64,000 bases of DNA from Rhodopseudomonas infernalis (GCF_022271405.1 NZ_JAJNAL010000019.1:1-64000); one strand, 5' to 3'. Positions 52,938 to 61,877 are shown, numbered from the stretch's first letter. Notes: generated by a model from the letters alone, not told the origin. A program made the numbers and translations.

Positions 52938-53840
52938 TTAACAGCGTTCCGAGTACCGATCGAAGGCATCGATGCGTTGAGCTTCAATGTCCAGTTCGTC
53001 GCGTCCATAGATCTCTCGACACAAGAATTCTTTTTCGACTTCGAGAGCAGATTGCGCAACATCGATCCACCAGGCCTTTGGCCGACCGTTATCTCCCGCG
53101 TCCCAGCGATAGCCGCGCCGTTTCAAGCATTCGCGAAGCTCGAACGGAGCGCCAACGGCCCTGACCCGCCACCGGGGCGCACGGGCGGATTCGAGCAGCA
53201 TCTCAAGACCGCGGCGACCGCTACTCGGGAGACGGCGTGAGAGCATCTCAATTCCAGCCCTGCAGTCGTGCTCGGCGCGGTGTCTGTCGTAGAAGAAACC
53301 GGAGGCTGCGGCGAGATGCACCAATTTTGTCCCTTCCACGAAACCTTCTTCGGCCCACGGAATTTCGCACCACGAACATGCCCAAGCAAAATGAGCGAAC
53401 ACTCCACAAAGTCGCTCGGCGAAGCGACGATCAAATGCCGCGTTATGTGCTACGATCAACACTGTATCGCTCAGGAAGGTCTCCAACTCGGCCGCAGTGA
53501 TTGATTGACCGGCGACCATCTCATCGGTGATGCCGGTGAGCGCGGCAACTTCCGCGGGGATCGGGCGCCCTGGATCGCGAAGGCGACTGAAGGATTCGTG
53601 GACTGAGAAGATTCGCCCGTCAGGTCCGTAATCGAACGGCACCATCCCTATCTCGATTATCTCGTCGGTTTGCGGGTTGAGCCCAGTGGTTTCGACGTCG
53701 AGAAACACGCCGCGTTTGAGGGCTCTGCCATCCGGCGTGTGGTAGAGGGAAGGCGGATCAAAGCGGCGTAACACGCGATAGCGGCCGCTCGCTTGAAGCT
53801 GGGCCAGAATGCGCTCCAGCTCGTCCTGACCTAGCTCCAT
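52938..53840 (-). CDS. DEDDh 3'-5' exonuclease domain protein
   Basis: 300 residues from the ATG at 53840 (GGAG 10 bases upstream). Exonuclease motifs in order: Exo I FLDVETTGLNP, Exo II AHNAAFDRRFAE, and Exo III HRAEHDCRAG. The catalytic D, E, D, H and D are all present, so it should degrade DNA or RNA 3' to 5', like DnaQ, the epsilon subunit. The C-terminal 90 residues (GAPFELRECLKRRGYRWDAG, then KAWWIDVA) resemble a domain often found behind DnaQ-like exonucleases. Part of the element's cargo. Confidence 0.9.
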   Translation of the reverse strand: MELGQDELERILAQLQASGRYRVLRRFDPPSLYHTPDGRALKRGVFLDVETTGLNPQTDEIIEIGMVPFDYGPDGRIFSVHESFSRLRDPGRPIPAEVAALTGITDEMVAGQSITAAELETFLSDTVLIVAHNAAFDRRFAERLCGVFAHFAWACSWCEIPWAEEGFVEGTKLVHLAAASGFFYDRHRAEHDCRAGIEMLSRRLPSSGRRGLEMLLESARAPRWRVRAVGAPFELRECLKRRGYRWDAGDNGRPKAWWIDVAQSALEVEKEFLCREIYGRDELDIEAQRIDAFDRYSERC

Positions 53841-54097
53841 CGCTTTTCGTCTCCGTTCTAAGCCAGTCTATCTTCTCACAGCTTCGCCCAGCGTATTGCC
53901 GTAGGCGCCTTCAATACTGGATCGCAGTAGTGTGCCGCCAGCTGTTCCATGAGATGACTCGGCCGATCGTGGCTCCCGGCCTCCGCATCGAGGCGGGTAA
54001 GTATGCGTCGGGGATTCGGTGCCATTGCGATCCTCCTGCTGACTTTCAAAGATCCCAGACCTCGGCCGTTGAAGCGCCGACGGCGCCTCTTCCGATG

Positions 54098-56128
54098 CTA
54101 GGACGAGCCACCGCTTGGAGTTCGGTCGGACACCACGAGCCGGTCTTTGACGATCTCGTCGATCTGCCGCCGGTCCAGGTACCGGGTCTCGGCTAGGCGC
54201 CGGGCGATAGTGAGAACGAGGGCGCGATTGGCCTCGATCAGCTCGGCCGCGCGCTTCTCGAGGTACAGCAGGTCCTGCGATACCCGTGCTCGGAGGATGG
54301 GGTCCCGCTTGACCTCGGCCAACAGCGTAGGACCGGCGTCAGCGAGAAAGAGCGGCGTGCCCCGCAGTCCGTATGAGGCATGGAGGGCTGCGATCTCGAT
54401 CGTGGCGGCGCCAAGATCGGACTCCGCCCCGCCTCCACTACCGGTTGACATGGCCCCGATCAGCAGTTCCTCGGCCGTGCGTGCGGCGAGCGCCACCGTG
54501 ACCCGGTCCTCTATGCCGCGACGCGTGAGGATGTCGTCGTCCGCATAGTCGATCGCAATTTGGCCGCCCGACGCGCCATCTCGTCGGAGCACAACGTGGG
54601 CGACGATGCCGACCCCCAGCGCCATTGCCGCCACCACATGTCCCGCTTCGTGCACCGCCATCCGAAACAGTCGCTGCGGCGGATGAGATTCGAACGGCAG
54701 CGTTGCAGCGCGCAGATCGTCGAGCGTCAGGGCGCGGCCGGCGTGCCTCGCGATCCGGCGTGCCGCGCGGACCGTCTGCATAAGGTCCGCGGCGGTCGCC
54801 CCCTCCAGCAAGGGCGCCAGACTCGACAGGTCCTGCGGGACCTCATCGCCGAGGTGAAATCGCAAGATATTCACGATGCCGGCGTGATCGGGCGGCGCGA
54901 TCTCGACAACCCGCTCCAGGCGGCCGGGTCGCAATAACGCGGCATCCACGCGGGCGATGTCGTTAGTCGAGCCGACAACGACAACGCGGTCGCGCCCGGT
55001 CAACGTGGAATCGAGCCTCGTTAGCACGTCGGTCACAACAGCGGTCCACCATTCGCGGCCACGGTCGGACATCGTGGACCGATTGGGCAGCGCGTCGATC
55101 TCATCGAGATGCAGAATGGCGACTGGGCGGGCTTGATCGGCGGCGTCCGCGAATGCCTGCCTCGCCTGCTTGATGACCGCGTCCAGATAGCCGTTGCCGC
55201 CAGCGAACCAATCACCCACCGAGGTGGAGACCAGTGGCACGCCGCTGGCCTTTGCGAGAATCTTAGGAAACCAACTTTTGCCGCAGCCAGGCGGCGAATG
55301 CAGGCAGATGCCGCGATCGAGGTCGCGCCAGGCAATGCGCCCGGCGCGGAAGTCCGCGATGTCGCGTGCCAAATCCAGGCCCCAGAGGCGCGCTGCGCCG
55401 TATTCCACCGCCGTCGCGAGATCCGGCACCCGCTCCGTCGCCGCCGTCTTGGCCGCGGCCGGGGCCGACAGGCGGCGCAAAATCGTGGCTCCGCCGGAGC
55501 CGGGCCGGAGCGCCGCCACGATGTGGTGAAGGCCGAGCCCGTCCGGGACGCCATCCGCGGCAATGCCGGGCGAGCGGCCAAGGAAACGGGCGATCGCCCG
55601 ATGCACGACCGCCCCATTCGGCGGCGGCACGACGATAGAGAGGTCGGCGGTCTGTCGCAGCGCCTCGGGGAAGAAGTCGGCATCGGGGGCGATCCCCAGC
55701 ACGCATCGGCCGCGCGAGAGGATGCGCGCGGTCTCGTCAGATTCCAGTCGCAGCGAGCCTTTATCAGCTTCGCGATCATAGCGATCCAACAGCCAGCGGG
55801 TCCCCAGTCGCTTCGCCAAGTAGTCGGCCATCGGCGAGACCCAGCAGGCGGCGGGAACGACCAAGGTCGCCGCCAGCGCCTGCCCATGCAGCAACCGGCG
55901 CAGCATCTTCCTCGGGACCGCAGCCTCGAACGCAGCCGAGATGATCGCATCCATGGCGCCCGGCCGCTCTCGGGGCCTCGACGCGGAGTCCTCGCTGCGA
56001 TCGGTCGATACCGCTTCTTCGCCGATCTCCGAGCGCTGCTCCGCGTCCCATATATCCGCCAACTCCTGAGCCGCCCGCGCGGCGGAGAAGCCGGACTTGG
56101 TGCCCGGAAACCTCTTAGTGGCCTTCAT
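54098..56128 (-). CDS. AAA ATPase fused to M41 (FtsH-like) zinc peptidase, no membrane anchor
   Basis: 676 residues from the ATG at 56128 (GAGGTC 10 bases upstream). Residues 1-270 are not FtsH-like and show no membrane helix. The AAA module has Walker A PPGCGKSWF at about 279-287, Walker B ILHLDEIDALP at about 336-346 and GSTNDIARVDAALLRPGRLE. The peptidase has HEAGH at 493-497, then AARTAEELLIGAMSTGSG and GAESDLGAATIEIAA with the Asp where FtsH has its third zinc ligand. So the protease half should be active. It differs from FtsH in having a cytosolic N-terminal domain, suggesting a soluble ATP-dependent protease. It sits in a gene group with a GIY-YIG protein. Confidence 0.85.
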   Translation of the reverse strand: MKATKRFPGTKSGFSAARAAQELADIWDAEQRSEIGEEAVSTDRSEDSASRPRERPGAMDAIISAAFEAAVPRKMLRRLLHGQALAATLVVPAACWVSPMADYLAKRLGTRWLLDRYDREADKGSLRLESDETARILSRGRCVLGIAPDADFFPEALRQTADLSIVVPPPNGAVVHRAIARFLGRSPGIAADGVPDGLGLHHIVAALRPGSGGATILRRLSAPAAAKTAATERVPDLATAVEYGAARLWGLDLARDIADFRAGRIAWRDLDRGICLHSPPGCGKSWFPKILAKASGVPLVSTSVGDWFAGGNGYLDAVIKQARQAFADAADQARPVAILHLDEIDALPNRSTMSDRGREWWTAVVTDVLTRLDSTLTGRDRVVVVGSTNDIARVDAALLRPGRLERVVEIAPPDHAGIVNILRFHLGDEVPQDLSSLAPLLEGATAADLMQTVRAARRIARHAGRALTLDDLRAATLPFESHPPQRLFRMAVHEAGHVVAAMALGVGIVAHVVLRRDGASGGQIAIDYADDDILTRRGIEDRVTVALAARTAEELLIGAMSTGSGGGAESDLGAATIEIAALHASYGLRGTPLFLADAGPTLLAEVKRDPILRARVSQDLLYLEKRAAELIEANRALVLTIARRLAETRYLDRRQIDEIVKDRLVVSDRTPSGGSS

Positions 56129-56421
56129 CCGTGTGACCTCGCGTGTGAGAGTGGGAAGGGACGGGCAGCCGCGACGCACAAGGATTCGCGGAAGCTGCCG
56201 AAGGATGTTCGCGCCGAGCCGGCCGTCTCAGTCGCCGAGCGCGGAGAGCTTCAAGAGCGGATCGGCGAGGCCGGCTAACAGGCCGTGCGATGTCGGGCTC
56301 GGTCGGCGGCCCAAGGATTCGCGCAGTTGCTGTGCCGGTGCGCGATCGGAGTGGGCGCTCCCGCGGTCGTGCTTGGCCCGCGAGGCATTCGGAGCGGCCG
56401 CCAGAGCTGCGGGCGCTCGCG

Positions 56422-57360
56422 TCAGGCCGCCAACACGACGGCGCGGTCGCGGAGCGGAGTCCAGGGCGGCGCGCTGTGCGCGCCGCACACGATTTTCGCG
56501 GCGATGGATTCGGTCGCGAAGGCGACGGCGACCATCAGGCGTCGCCGGTCGCCGACACCGGGAATCTCGGCCAGCACGTGAGCGCGAAAAAGCTCCTCGC
56601 GGCGTCTGCGCGTGAGGGCGTCCACGGAACCGTTGGTGGCGGTCCGCACTTCCGAGCCTGCAGCAACGACGAAGCGCCCGCATGACCGATAGCCGCGGGC
56701 CCAGACCTGGCAGTAACGCAGTTCGAAGGATTCGCCGTCCATGGGCAGCGACGAAACGCCGATCGACATCGGGCCGCTGTCCGCCGGGTCCGTACCGTCC
56801 GAAGCATTGGTCTCGGGCGCCGGTGGCTCGACCGGTACGTGGCCGGGGTCCGGCGCCGCGACCGGCGTGAAGATTCCGCAGCCGGCGTCGTGCAGCAGCC
56901 GCACGGCGTCGGCGTAGATCCGATCGTGGGTGGAGCGGTCCGCTGCCGGAAGGTCGGGACGAACCGGACTGGCGCCCTTCACGACCGCGACCTGGCGGGC
57001 CTCCACCGCGTCCTGAGTGAGCCTGAACTGGAAATCCAGTCCGAGGTTTTTCTCGAACGCGGCGCCATCGCACCCTCCGACCACGAAGGCGTCGCGCGCG
57101 AATCCTTTTGTCGGGTCGGCCGCGTGCTCGCCGAGCCGGCGCAGCGGCCGGCCGCTCTCGCCGATATAGGCCTGGCCGCCGCCGAGTAGGACGTAGGCAC
57201 ACCCGCCCCGCAGCAGTCCGGCCGCCGCGACGGCCGCGAGATCCGTAAGCGCAAAGGCGTGCACCACCGCCCGGCTCGCTCGATCGGAGACGACGCGGTA
57301 GCCGTGCAGGCCTCCGAAGGGGCGGTGTACGATCGTGGTGACTGCTGCGGCATCTGACAT
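56422..57360 (-). CDS. GIY-YIG domain protein
   Basis: 312 residues from the ATG at 57360 (AAGGA 9 bases upstream). Residues about 55-90 (CAYVLLGGGQAYIGES, then RPLRRLGEHAAD) carry the GIY-YIG pattern: Y-V-L, then YIGES and a basic helix with RR and H. The next part holds acidic residues (FEKNLGLDFQ) where the catalytic Glu of the nuclease is expected, but the assignment is not certain. A Pro-rich linker (about 170-205) separates a C-terminal domain of about 105 residues with no recognised fold. Neighbours are the AAA-peptidase gene downstream and a 199-residue protein upstream. Confidence 0.7.
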   Translation of the reverse strand: MSDAAAVTTIVHRPFGGLHGYRVVSDRASRAVVHAFALTDLAAVAAAGLLRGGCAYVLLGGGQAYIGESGRPLRRLGEHAADPTKGFARDAFVVGGCDGAAFEKNLGLDFQFRLTQDAVEARQVAVVKGASPVRPDLPAADRSTHDRIYADAVRLLHDAGCGIFTPVAAPDPGHVPVEPPAPETNASDGTDPADSGPMSIGVSSLPMDGESFELRYCQVWARGYRSCGRFVVAAGSEVRTATNGSVDALTRRRREELFRAHVLAEIPGVGDRRRLMVAVAFATESIAAKIVCGAHSAPPWTPLRDRAVVLAA

Positions 57361-57451
57361 TCGCGAATCCTTCGTGCGGGCGTGAAAGATCGTGGCGGGC
57401 CTGCTGCGGTCCGCCGGCGGAGTTCGTGACGTTGGGAGTTGTGGCTGCGGT

Positions 57452-58051
57452 CTAGGTGCCGAAGCGACGGCAGAGGCCGTAACCCGTACCGCGGACGAGG
57501 GTGCGCCCATCGAGACCCGAGGTCAGATCGAGGGCGATGCTGCCCTCGCAGGCCAGGGCGTACACGACCATCAGTGGATCGCGGCGCGTGGCGACCAGCC
57601 CGTCGAGGGCGCGGAGCGGGATCGGACCCTCGGCCTCGAGCGCGTCCAGGACCTGCGCCCGGTCGTCCGCCGCGAGCGGGATCCAGGCGTGGCGCCAGAT
57701 GCTACGCGCCGCCGACAGCCGCGGTTCGCGCAATACGTCCACGGTCGTGACGGCCAGAATGCCCGAACACTCCAGCGCAAAACCGAGATGCATCAGACCC
57801 TCGCCCTGCGGGTCCTCCGGTATCCGGGCGTCGACGAAATCGACCACGAAGCGGCCGTCGTCGCGATGGACGACGATGGCGTCGGTTCTGACCACCCGGT
57901 CGTCGACCACGACGGTGGGGTGGAAGTCGATGCGGCGCACGCCGACGTCAAATGTGGACTGGATCAGGAAATCGCGGCGACGGGGCCGGGCACTCGGAAT
58001 CGCTTGAGCGGTCTTGAAGCTGACGAACAGGGCGGCGCTCGGCTTGTGCAT
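57452..58051 (-). CDS. Unrecognised protein, possible nuclease-fold remnant
   Basis: 199 residues, start at ATG 58051 with GAGGA upstream. The N-terminal half (FDVGVRRIDFHPTVVVDDR, then DAIVVHRDDGRFVVDFVDAR) has the strand and acidic spacing of TnsA- or VRR-type endonuclease folds, but the usual Lys of the E-x-K motif is missing. The C-terminal half (LDALEAEGPIPLRALDGL) looks like a small helical domain. Same strand as the GIY-YIG and AAA-peptidase genes, 91 bp upstream of the first. No function assigned. Confidence 0.55.
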   Translation of the reverse strand: MHKPSAALFVSFKTAQAIPSARPRRRDFLIQSTFDVGVRRIDFHPTVVVDDRVVRTDAIVVHRDDGRFVVDFVDARIPEDPQGEGLMHLGFALECSGILAVTTVDVLREPRLSAARSIWRHAWIPLAADDRAQVLDALEAEGPIPLRALDGLVATRRDPLMVVYALACEGSIALDLTSGLDGRTLVRGTGYGLCRRFGT

Positions 58052-58210
58052 GGGGGTCCTCGGTGCATGGGCGCGCAGGCGCGCGCTCCCGCACGCAGAC
58101 GCGCGAAAACAGAGCGCGCGTATCGGCGCGCGATGAGGCGGATTCGTCGGACGACCAGTTGGAGGGATGTTTGAACTAGATCACAAAACGGGGGGAAAGT
58201 CAAGGATTTC

Positions 58211-58238
58211 GATATCCAACAGATATCTATTGGATATC
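58211..58238. promoter_or_regulatory. Perfect 9-bp inverted repeat with central agatatct, operator candidate
   Basis: Arms gatatccaa (58211-58219) and ttggatatc (58230-58238) with a 10-base centre containing the palindrome agatatct. It lies in the divergent region between the 199-residue protein gene (-) and the small RHH-like gene (+), 130 bp before the latter. Three related half-sites in 28 bp suggest cooperative binding by a small dimeric regulator, perhaps the RHH-like protein. Confidence 0.55.
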
Positions 58239-58367
58239 TCTATGTACGGAACTAGGAATTACGATCGCCGGAATCCGCGACCGAAATTTTTAAGAAAAGC
58301 CCGCGCGGGCGATCGACAGCGTGATAGTTTCAAGAGGGAATCGAGCGACGCGGGTCAGGAAGCGGAG

Positions 58368-58547
58368 ATGGCGAAGACGGCCAAGAAAACGAAAGCGAGA
58401 AAGGACGGCCGCCGCGCGATGCTCGTCTACATGAAGCCCGAGCTCATCGAGGCCGTGAAGGAAGCCGCGGCTGCACGCGATCAGAAAGCGTGGCAATTCG
58501 TCGAGCGGGCGGTGATCAAGGCGTTAAAATCCAAGCGCGGCGACTGA
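58368..58547 (+). CDS. Small ribbon-helix-helix-like protein
   Basis: 59 residues from the ATG at 58368, which has an AGGA site; the frame is open upstream but unlike a gene there. After a Lys-rich tail (MAKTAKKTKARKDG) come a beta strand (RRAMLVYM) and two helices (PELIEAVKEAAAARDQ and WQFVERAVIKALKSK). This is the layout of RHH DNA-binding proteins or antitoxins. It faces the operator candidate at 58,211 and is divergent from the cluster of nuclease- and protease-like genes, so it may be the cluster's regulator. Confidence 0.65.
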   Translation: MAKTAKKTKARKDGRRAMLVYMKPELIEAVKEAAAARDQKAWQFVERAVIKALKSKRGD

Positions 58548-58861
58548 AACTGTCGATCGCCGTGACCGTTCGCAAAGGCGCGGCACTAACGTCCGGCGGT
58601 TGTGGTCGCGGGCGTTCTCGCCGAACCTTGCAGGATGGCGGATAGCTGCCGCCAGCGCTGCTGACGTATCCTGCCACCTGCAGAATACCTACTACTAGCA
58701 CTCGAATCCTCCGCGCGGGACCAGCTTTCCCCTGTCGCGAATGACTTTTACGGCCGCCTCAAACAGGAATTGCCTTAAACTTGTTAGTGGAACGGTAGAA
58801 TACGTTTGACTGCACAGCCGCCGGCATCCGCCATCGTACGATAAGGCGTATTCAGTTCAAT
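58548..58861. other. Intergenic stretch, nothing identified
   Basis: 314 bp between the RHH-like gene and the TPR gene, which converge here. No terminator with a T-run and no convincing ORF or repeat was seen. It is a natural boundary between the AAA-peptidase group and the kinase-CD-NTase group. Confidence 0.45.
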
Positions 58862-60370
58862 TCATTCGCCTCGCCCCGAGCGGTGACGGTGTTCGACGGC
58901 AGCCTGCCAGATCTTGGCTCGCTGGACCACAATTCGGCAGTCCGGCTGATACTTCATTTCCTTCGCCAGATCCTCTGCCTGCTTAATGAATTCAGGCGCT
59001 GCCGCTGCGCCGCTCCTAGCGGCCTCAAGGGCAAGGTAAGCCGATGCCAATGCCTCAAGATTCCTATTTCCCTGCCGCTTGAAGGTTGCGATCACCTTCT
59101 TGTAGCCAGCAATTCCGTCGTCAACTTCGCCGAGACGCATGGCCAGCATGCTTGCCGTTGCGGCCAAGAACTCGGCAGGCGTATCGTCCGTTTGCTTTTT
59201 GATCAGGGCTTGCCGAAGAATCTGGGACGCCCGAACATAGTCGCCCTTCTCGATAAGTGCGAAGGCCAGGTGGTTGCGGAATAGTAGGGATTCGGGCTCC
59301 AATTCAAGACCCCGATGGGCAAGGCGATAGCCGAGCTCTATATCGCCTTTTGTGATGGCCGCGCATGAGCCTACCGCATAGGGCTTGGACGCGAACGGTT
59401 CTTCCAGCGTCCACTGTTCACAGACTTGAATGACACTGTCAAAGTCGCCTTGCCAGTAAGCGTGAAACGCACGCGCTTCGCCGGAGTCGACTACGTTATC
59501 GATCTGCTTCGACGTGACTATCTCGCCACCCAGATGCGGGTTCGCCCACTCTGCTTGTGCGAGCGAATTTCCCGTCGGGTTGATTAAGCTTGTTCGGAAG
59601 AGCTTGCGCGCGCGACGGCTGCCGTCCCGCAGGTGCACCGTTCCGATCGCAGAGGCCAATTCGGAGATATGCAGCGGCTGAAATCCGCCGTCCTCCAGCA
59701 TAGTGATCCCTACCTTCAAGAACTGGGGTTTTCGATCTGCGGCTGACGAGAGCGCAATCTCTCCGGCCACCAACCAGGGATCGCACTTCGTTGCCTCGTT
59801 TCGCTTCAGCACGTCGTGTGCCTGTTCCGGATCGTCGAAGTGGAGGTACATCCGCGCGGCGCTGCGTAGGACATGCCGATCGTGGGGTGCTTGTTGCAGG
59901 GCGACTCTCATGGCCCGCTGCGCCTTGTCCTTCACGCCCTTCGATACGTATCCCAAAGCGAGATCTACCCATGACAACGCGTCGTCTGGATATTGGTGCA
60001 CGTGCTGGCGTACTGATCCGACGTCTATGCTGCGGGACTCGGAACCTTCCGGGTTCAGCCGCTCGAGCAGGAGTGAGGCCTGCTTCTTGACAAGAGGCGT
60101 CGCGCCGCTCCCCTCCCGGACCAAAGAGCGGGCGGCCCGCTCGCCTTCGCTTTCGCGTCCTTCAACGAGAGCCGTTTCGACGAGTTCAGCTGCAGCGATA
60201 ACGTCGTCGCTTTTCCGCCAAGCTTCCAGTCTGTCCTTGAGCTCCTGCGGAATTCGGGCATCCCGTATCGGCCTGCCCGGCATTGACAACTCTCCCGCCG
60301 CAGCAACGCGCGCGGCCGGCCTCCACCGAGGAATAACGTCTCTTTTTTTCGGAAACGCTTGTGCCGTCAT
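58862..60370 (-). CDS. TPR-repeat protein, partner of the adjacent kinase
   Basis: 502 residues. From about residue 110 onward the protein is built of helical pairs with TPR spacing, for example DALSWVDLALGYVSKGVKDK, DRHVLRSAARMYLHFDDP, LGYRLAHRGLELEPESLLFR and LAFALIEKGDYVRASQILRQ. The N-terminal 50 residues are basic and Pro/Arg-rich. No enzyme motif or membrane segment. Its ATG overlaps the kinase stop by 4 bp, so the two are translationally coupled and probably form a complex. It could be a scaffold, sensor or substrate of the kinase. Confidence 0.8.
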   Translation of the reverse strand: MTAQAFPKKRDVIPRWRPAARVAAAGELSMPGRPIRDARIPQELKDRLEAWRKSDDVIAAAELVETALVEGRESEGERAARSLVREGSGATPLVKKQASLLLERLNPEGSESRSIDVGSVRQHVHQYPDDALSWVDLALGYVSKGVKDKAQRAMRVALQQAPHDRHVLRSAARMYLHFDDPEQAHDVLKRNEATKCDPWLVAGEIALSSAADRKPQFLKVGITMLEDGGFQPLHISELASAIGTVHLRDGSRRARKLFRTSLINPTGNSLAQAEWANPHLGGEIVTSKQIDNVVDSGEARAFHAYWQGDFDSVIQVCEQWTLEEPFASKPYAVGSCAAITKGDIELGYRLAHRGLELEPESLLFRNHLAFALIEKGDYVRASQILRQALIKKQTDDTPAEFLAATASMLAMRLGEVDDGIAGYKKVIATFKRQGNRNLEALASAYLALEAARSGAAAAPEFIKQAEDLAKEMKYQPDCRIVVQRAKIWQAAVEHRHRSGRGE

Positions 60371-61410
60371 GCAGCGCTACGCGAGCGCGCCGACACGGTC
60401 GTGCGCTTCAGAAGGAGGTCCGTGTAGGACTTATACCGCTCCAACGAAAACTGGCTCGCGGATCCGATCCCCTTGCGGTGGCCTCGCCTCGCGATGTCGG
60501 GATTGCACAGCTCTCGCACCATCGTGGCGATTTCGGCTTGAACCAGTGAGTCGACTGCATTCTCTAGATCGACGAGCACTTTCGAGAAAGCGTGCTGAAG
60601 ATGAGGTAGGACCTGATCATAAGTGCCGTTCCAATTGGTTGGATGAAACGCCGGATCGAGTCGAGAAAACACCGCAGCTGTGACGTTGATGCCCGAAAAC
60701 AGAAATGCAGCCAAATTTCCAAGCAGATAAAGATCGCAACCGATCCGCCGTACGACGAAATCGGGATGGAGATTTGAGTAGAGGTGCTCCGGCGGAGCGT
60801 AAGTCCGGTCGCCGGCCACTACGAGATTGTCCATCCAGACCTGATAACCGCGCCGCGCAGACCGACCAAAGTCACCCACACGGCAGCCTCCGTCGGCATA
60901 GGTTAGGACGTTGGATGGCTTGAGATCCTGATGAGCGATCGTCTCACGATGCAACTGCATCATGCCGAGCGTCACGTCGTTCAGGATGCTGAGGCTGATC
61001 AGACAGTCGAGCCGATTTTTGAGATCGACCTGTTTACGAACGTCGCTCTCTGCGAGCTCGAAGATAAGGTAGGCGACGCGTCCATCGATAGCGCCGAAGT
61101 TCGGGACCTGCGCGTAGCCGTGAGTCACGGCAAGCACAACCCTCGAAAGTCGCCGATCGCGGCAGTGCTCAAGAACGTCCCTTTCATGATTGTAGGCGGA
61201 GGTCATGTTCTGCAATTCGCGGGCAGGATCGAGCGCGTTGAAAGCTTCGGAGAAATCGAGCGCTTTCAAAAAATGTTCCTTGCCGGATTTGTCTTCGACG
61301 ATATACGGCACCGAGAACATTCCTCCAGAACTCGGAACGTGTGCGATTTTGCTGACGACCGTCCAGCCGCCGTCGAGCGTCATCCCTGCAAGGTGTTCTG
61401 CTGCCGACAT
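60367..61410 (-). CDS. Eukaryotic-type Ser/Thr protein kinase
   Basis: 347 residues with GAGGAGG before the ATG. Kinase elements: ATP-anchoring Lys49 in FLKAL, Glu76 in NHERDVL, catalytic loop HQDLKPSN at 160-167 with Asp162, DFG at 180-182, and the P+1 end YAPPE at about 204-208. The Gly-rich loop is degenerate. All catalytic residues are present, so it should be active. The C-terminal 100 residues are helical and basic, with no membrane helix, PASTA or other sensor. It is the second gene in the MarR-kinase-TPR run, 19 bp after the MarR gene. Confidence 0.85.
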   Translation of the reverse strand: MSAAEHLAGMTLDGGWTVVSKIAHVPSSGGMFSVPYIVEDKSGKEHFLKALDFSEAFNALDPARELQNMTSAYNHERDVLEHCRDRRLSRVVLAVTHGYAQVPNFGAIDGRVAYLIFELAESDVRKQVDLKNRLDCLISLSILNDVTLGMMQLHRETIAHQDLKPSNVLTYADGGCRVGDFGRSARRGYQVWMDNLVVAGDRTYAPPEHLYSNLHPDFVVRRIGCDLYLLGNLAAFLFSGINVTAAVFSRLDPAFHPTNWNGTYDQVLPHLQHAFSKVLVDLENAVDSLVQAEIATMVRELCNPDIARRGHRKGIGSASQFSLERYKSYTDLLLKRTTVSARSRSAA

Positions 61411-61429
61411 GCTGTCCTCCTCTGGAAGC

Positions 61430-61783
61430 CTAGGTTGTGTGCGAGTCCGCGACCAGCGCTTTTAGGAGCGCCAGACCATTTGGGGAAAGAAACAGCGCCC
61501 TGCTCCGGGGATCGCTGGTACTGATTTCCTGGCGAATGAAGGCGCGCGGCACCACCGTTTCGGACAGCTGATAGCGCCCCAGAAGTACCGACACGTGTCG
61601 GCTCACCGTCTGCTGCGGCTGCTCAAGCCTTTCGGAGAGCTCGTTTACGGAAAGTCCGGGAGCCTTGGCGATCGCTATCAGCGCAAGCACTTGGGGAAGA
61701 CTGAGTTCGGCTTGGCAGGATGTAAAGACCTCGAAAAGTGTTTCGAGGCGAGACGCTTCGATGGGGTCGAATTTTTCGGGCAT
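61430..61783 (-). CDS. MarR-family winged-helix regulator
   Basis: 117 residues. Helix, helix, then the winged helix: LSLPQVLALIAIAKAPGLSV, then NELSERLEQPQQTVSRHVSV as the recognition helix, and a wing (QEISTSDPRSRALFLSPNG). Small MarR-type size. Divergent from the lipase gene and first in the kinase operon, with a palindrome immediately upstream of its own start codon. It is likely to repress its own operon and the lipase-CD-NTase genes together, and would be relieved by a signal (inference). Confidence 0.82.
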   Translation of the reverse strand: MPEKFDPIEASRLETLFEVFTSCQAELSLPQVLALIAIAKAPGLSVNELSERLEQPQQTVSRHVSVLLGRYQLSETVVPRAFIRQEISTSDPRSRALFLSPNGLALLKALVADSHTT

Positions 61784-61789
61784 GATCTC

Positions 61790-61819
61790 ATACTTGATTA
61801 TCTACTCGATTATGAGTAT
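61790..61819. promoter_or_regulatory. Palindromic and direct-repeat operator candidate between MarR and lipase genes
   Basis: TACTC-gattat-GAGTA is a perfect 5-base inverted repeat (61803-61818) and ATACT/AGTAT arms (61790-61794, 61815-61819) enclose it. A 12-base direct repeat, tacttgattatc at 61791-61802 and tactcgattatg at 61803-61814, is also present with two mismatches. It lies 7-36 bp upstream of the MarR ATG and 59-88 bp upstream of the lipase ATG, the place expected for a divergent operator. Confidence 0.6.
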
Positions 61820-61877
61820 ATACCACGAAACGACATCCGCAAGCCCTGATTTTGACCTCTCACCGGGGGATACCGAT

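Noticed and set aside
56228-57202. 324-codon minus-strand ORF overlapping the GIY-YIG gene
   Set aside because: Arg-rich shadow in another frame; the accepted frame has the GIY-YIG pattern and a ribosome site.
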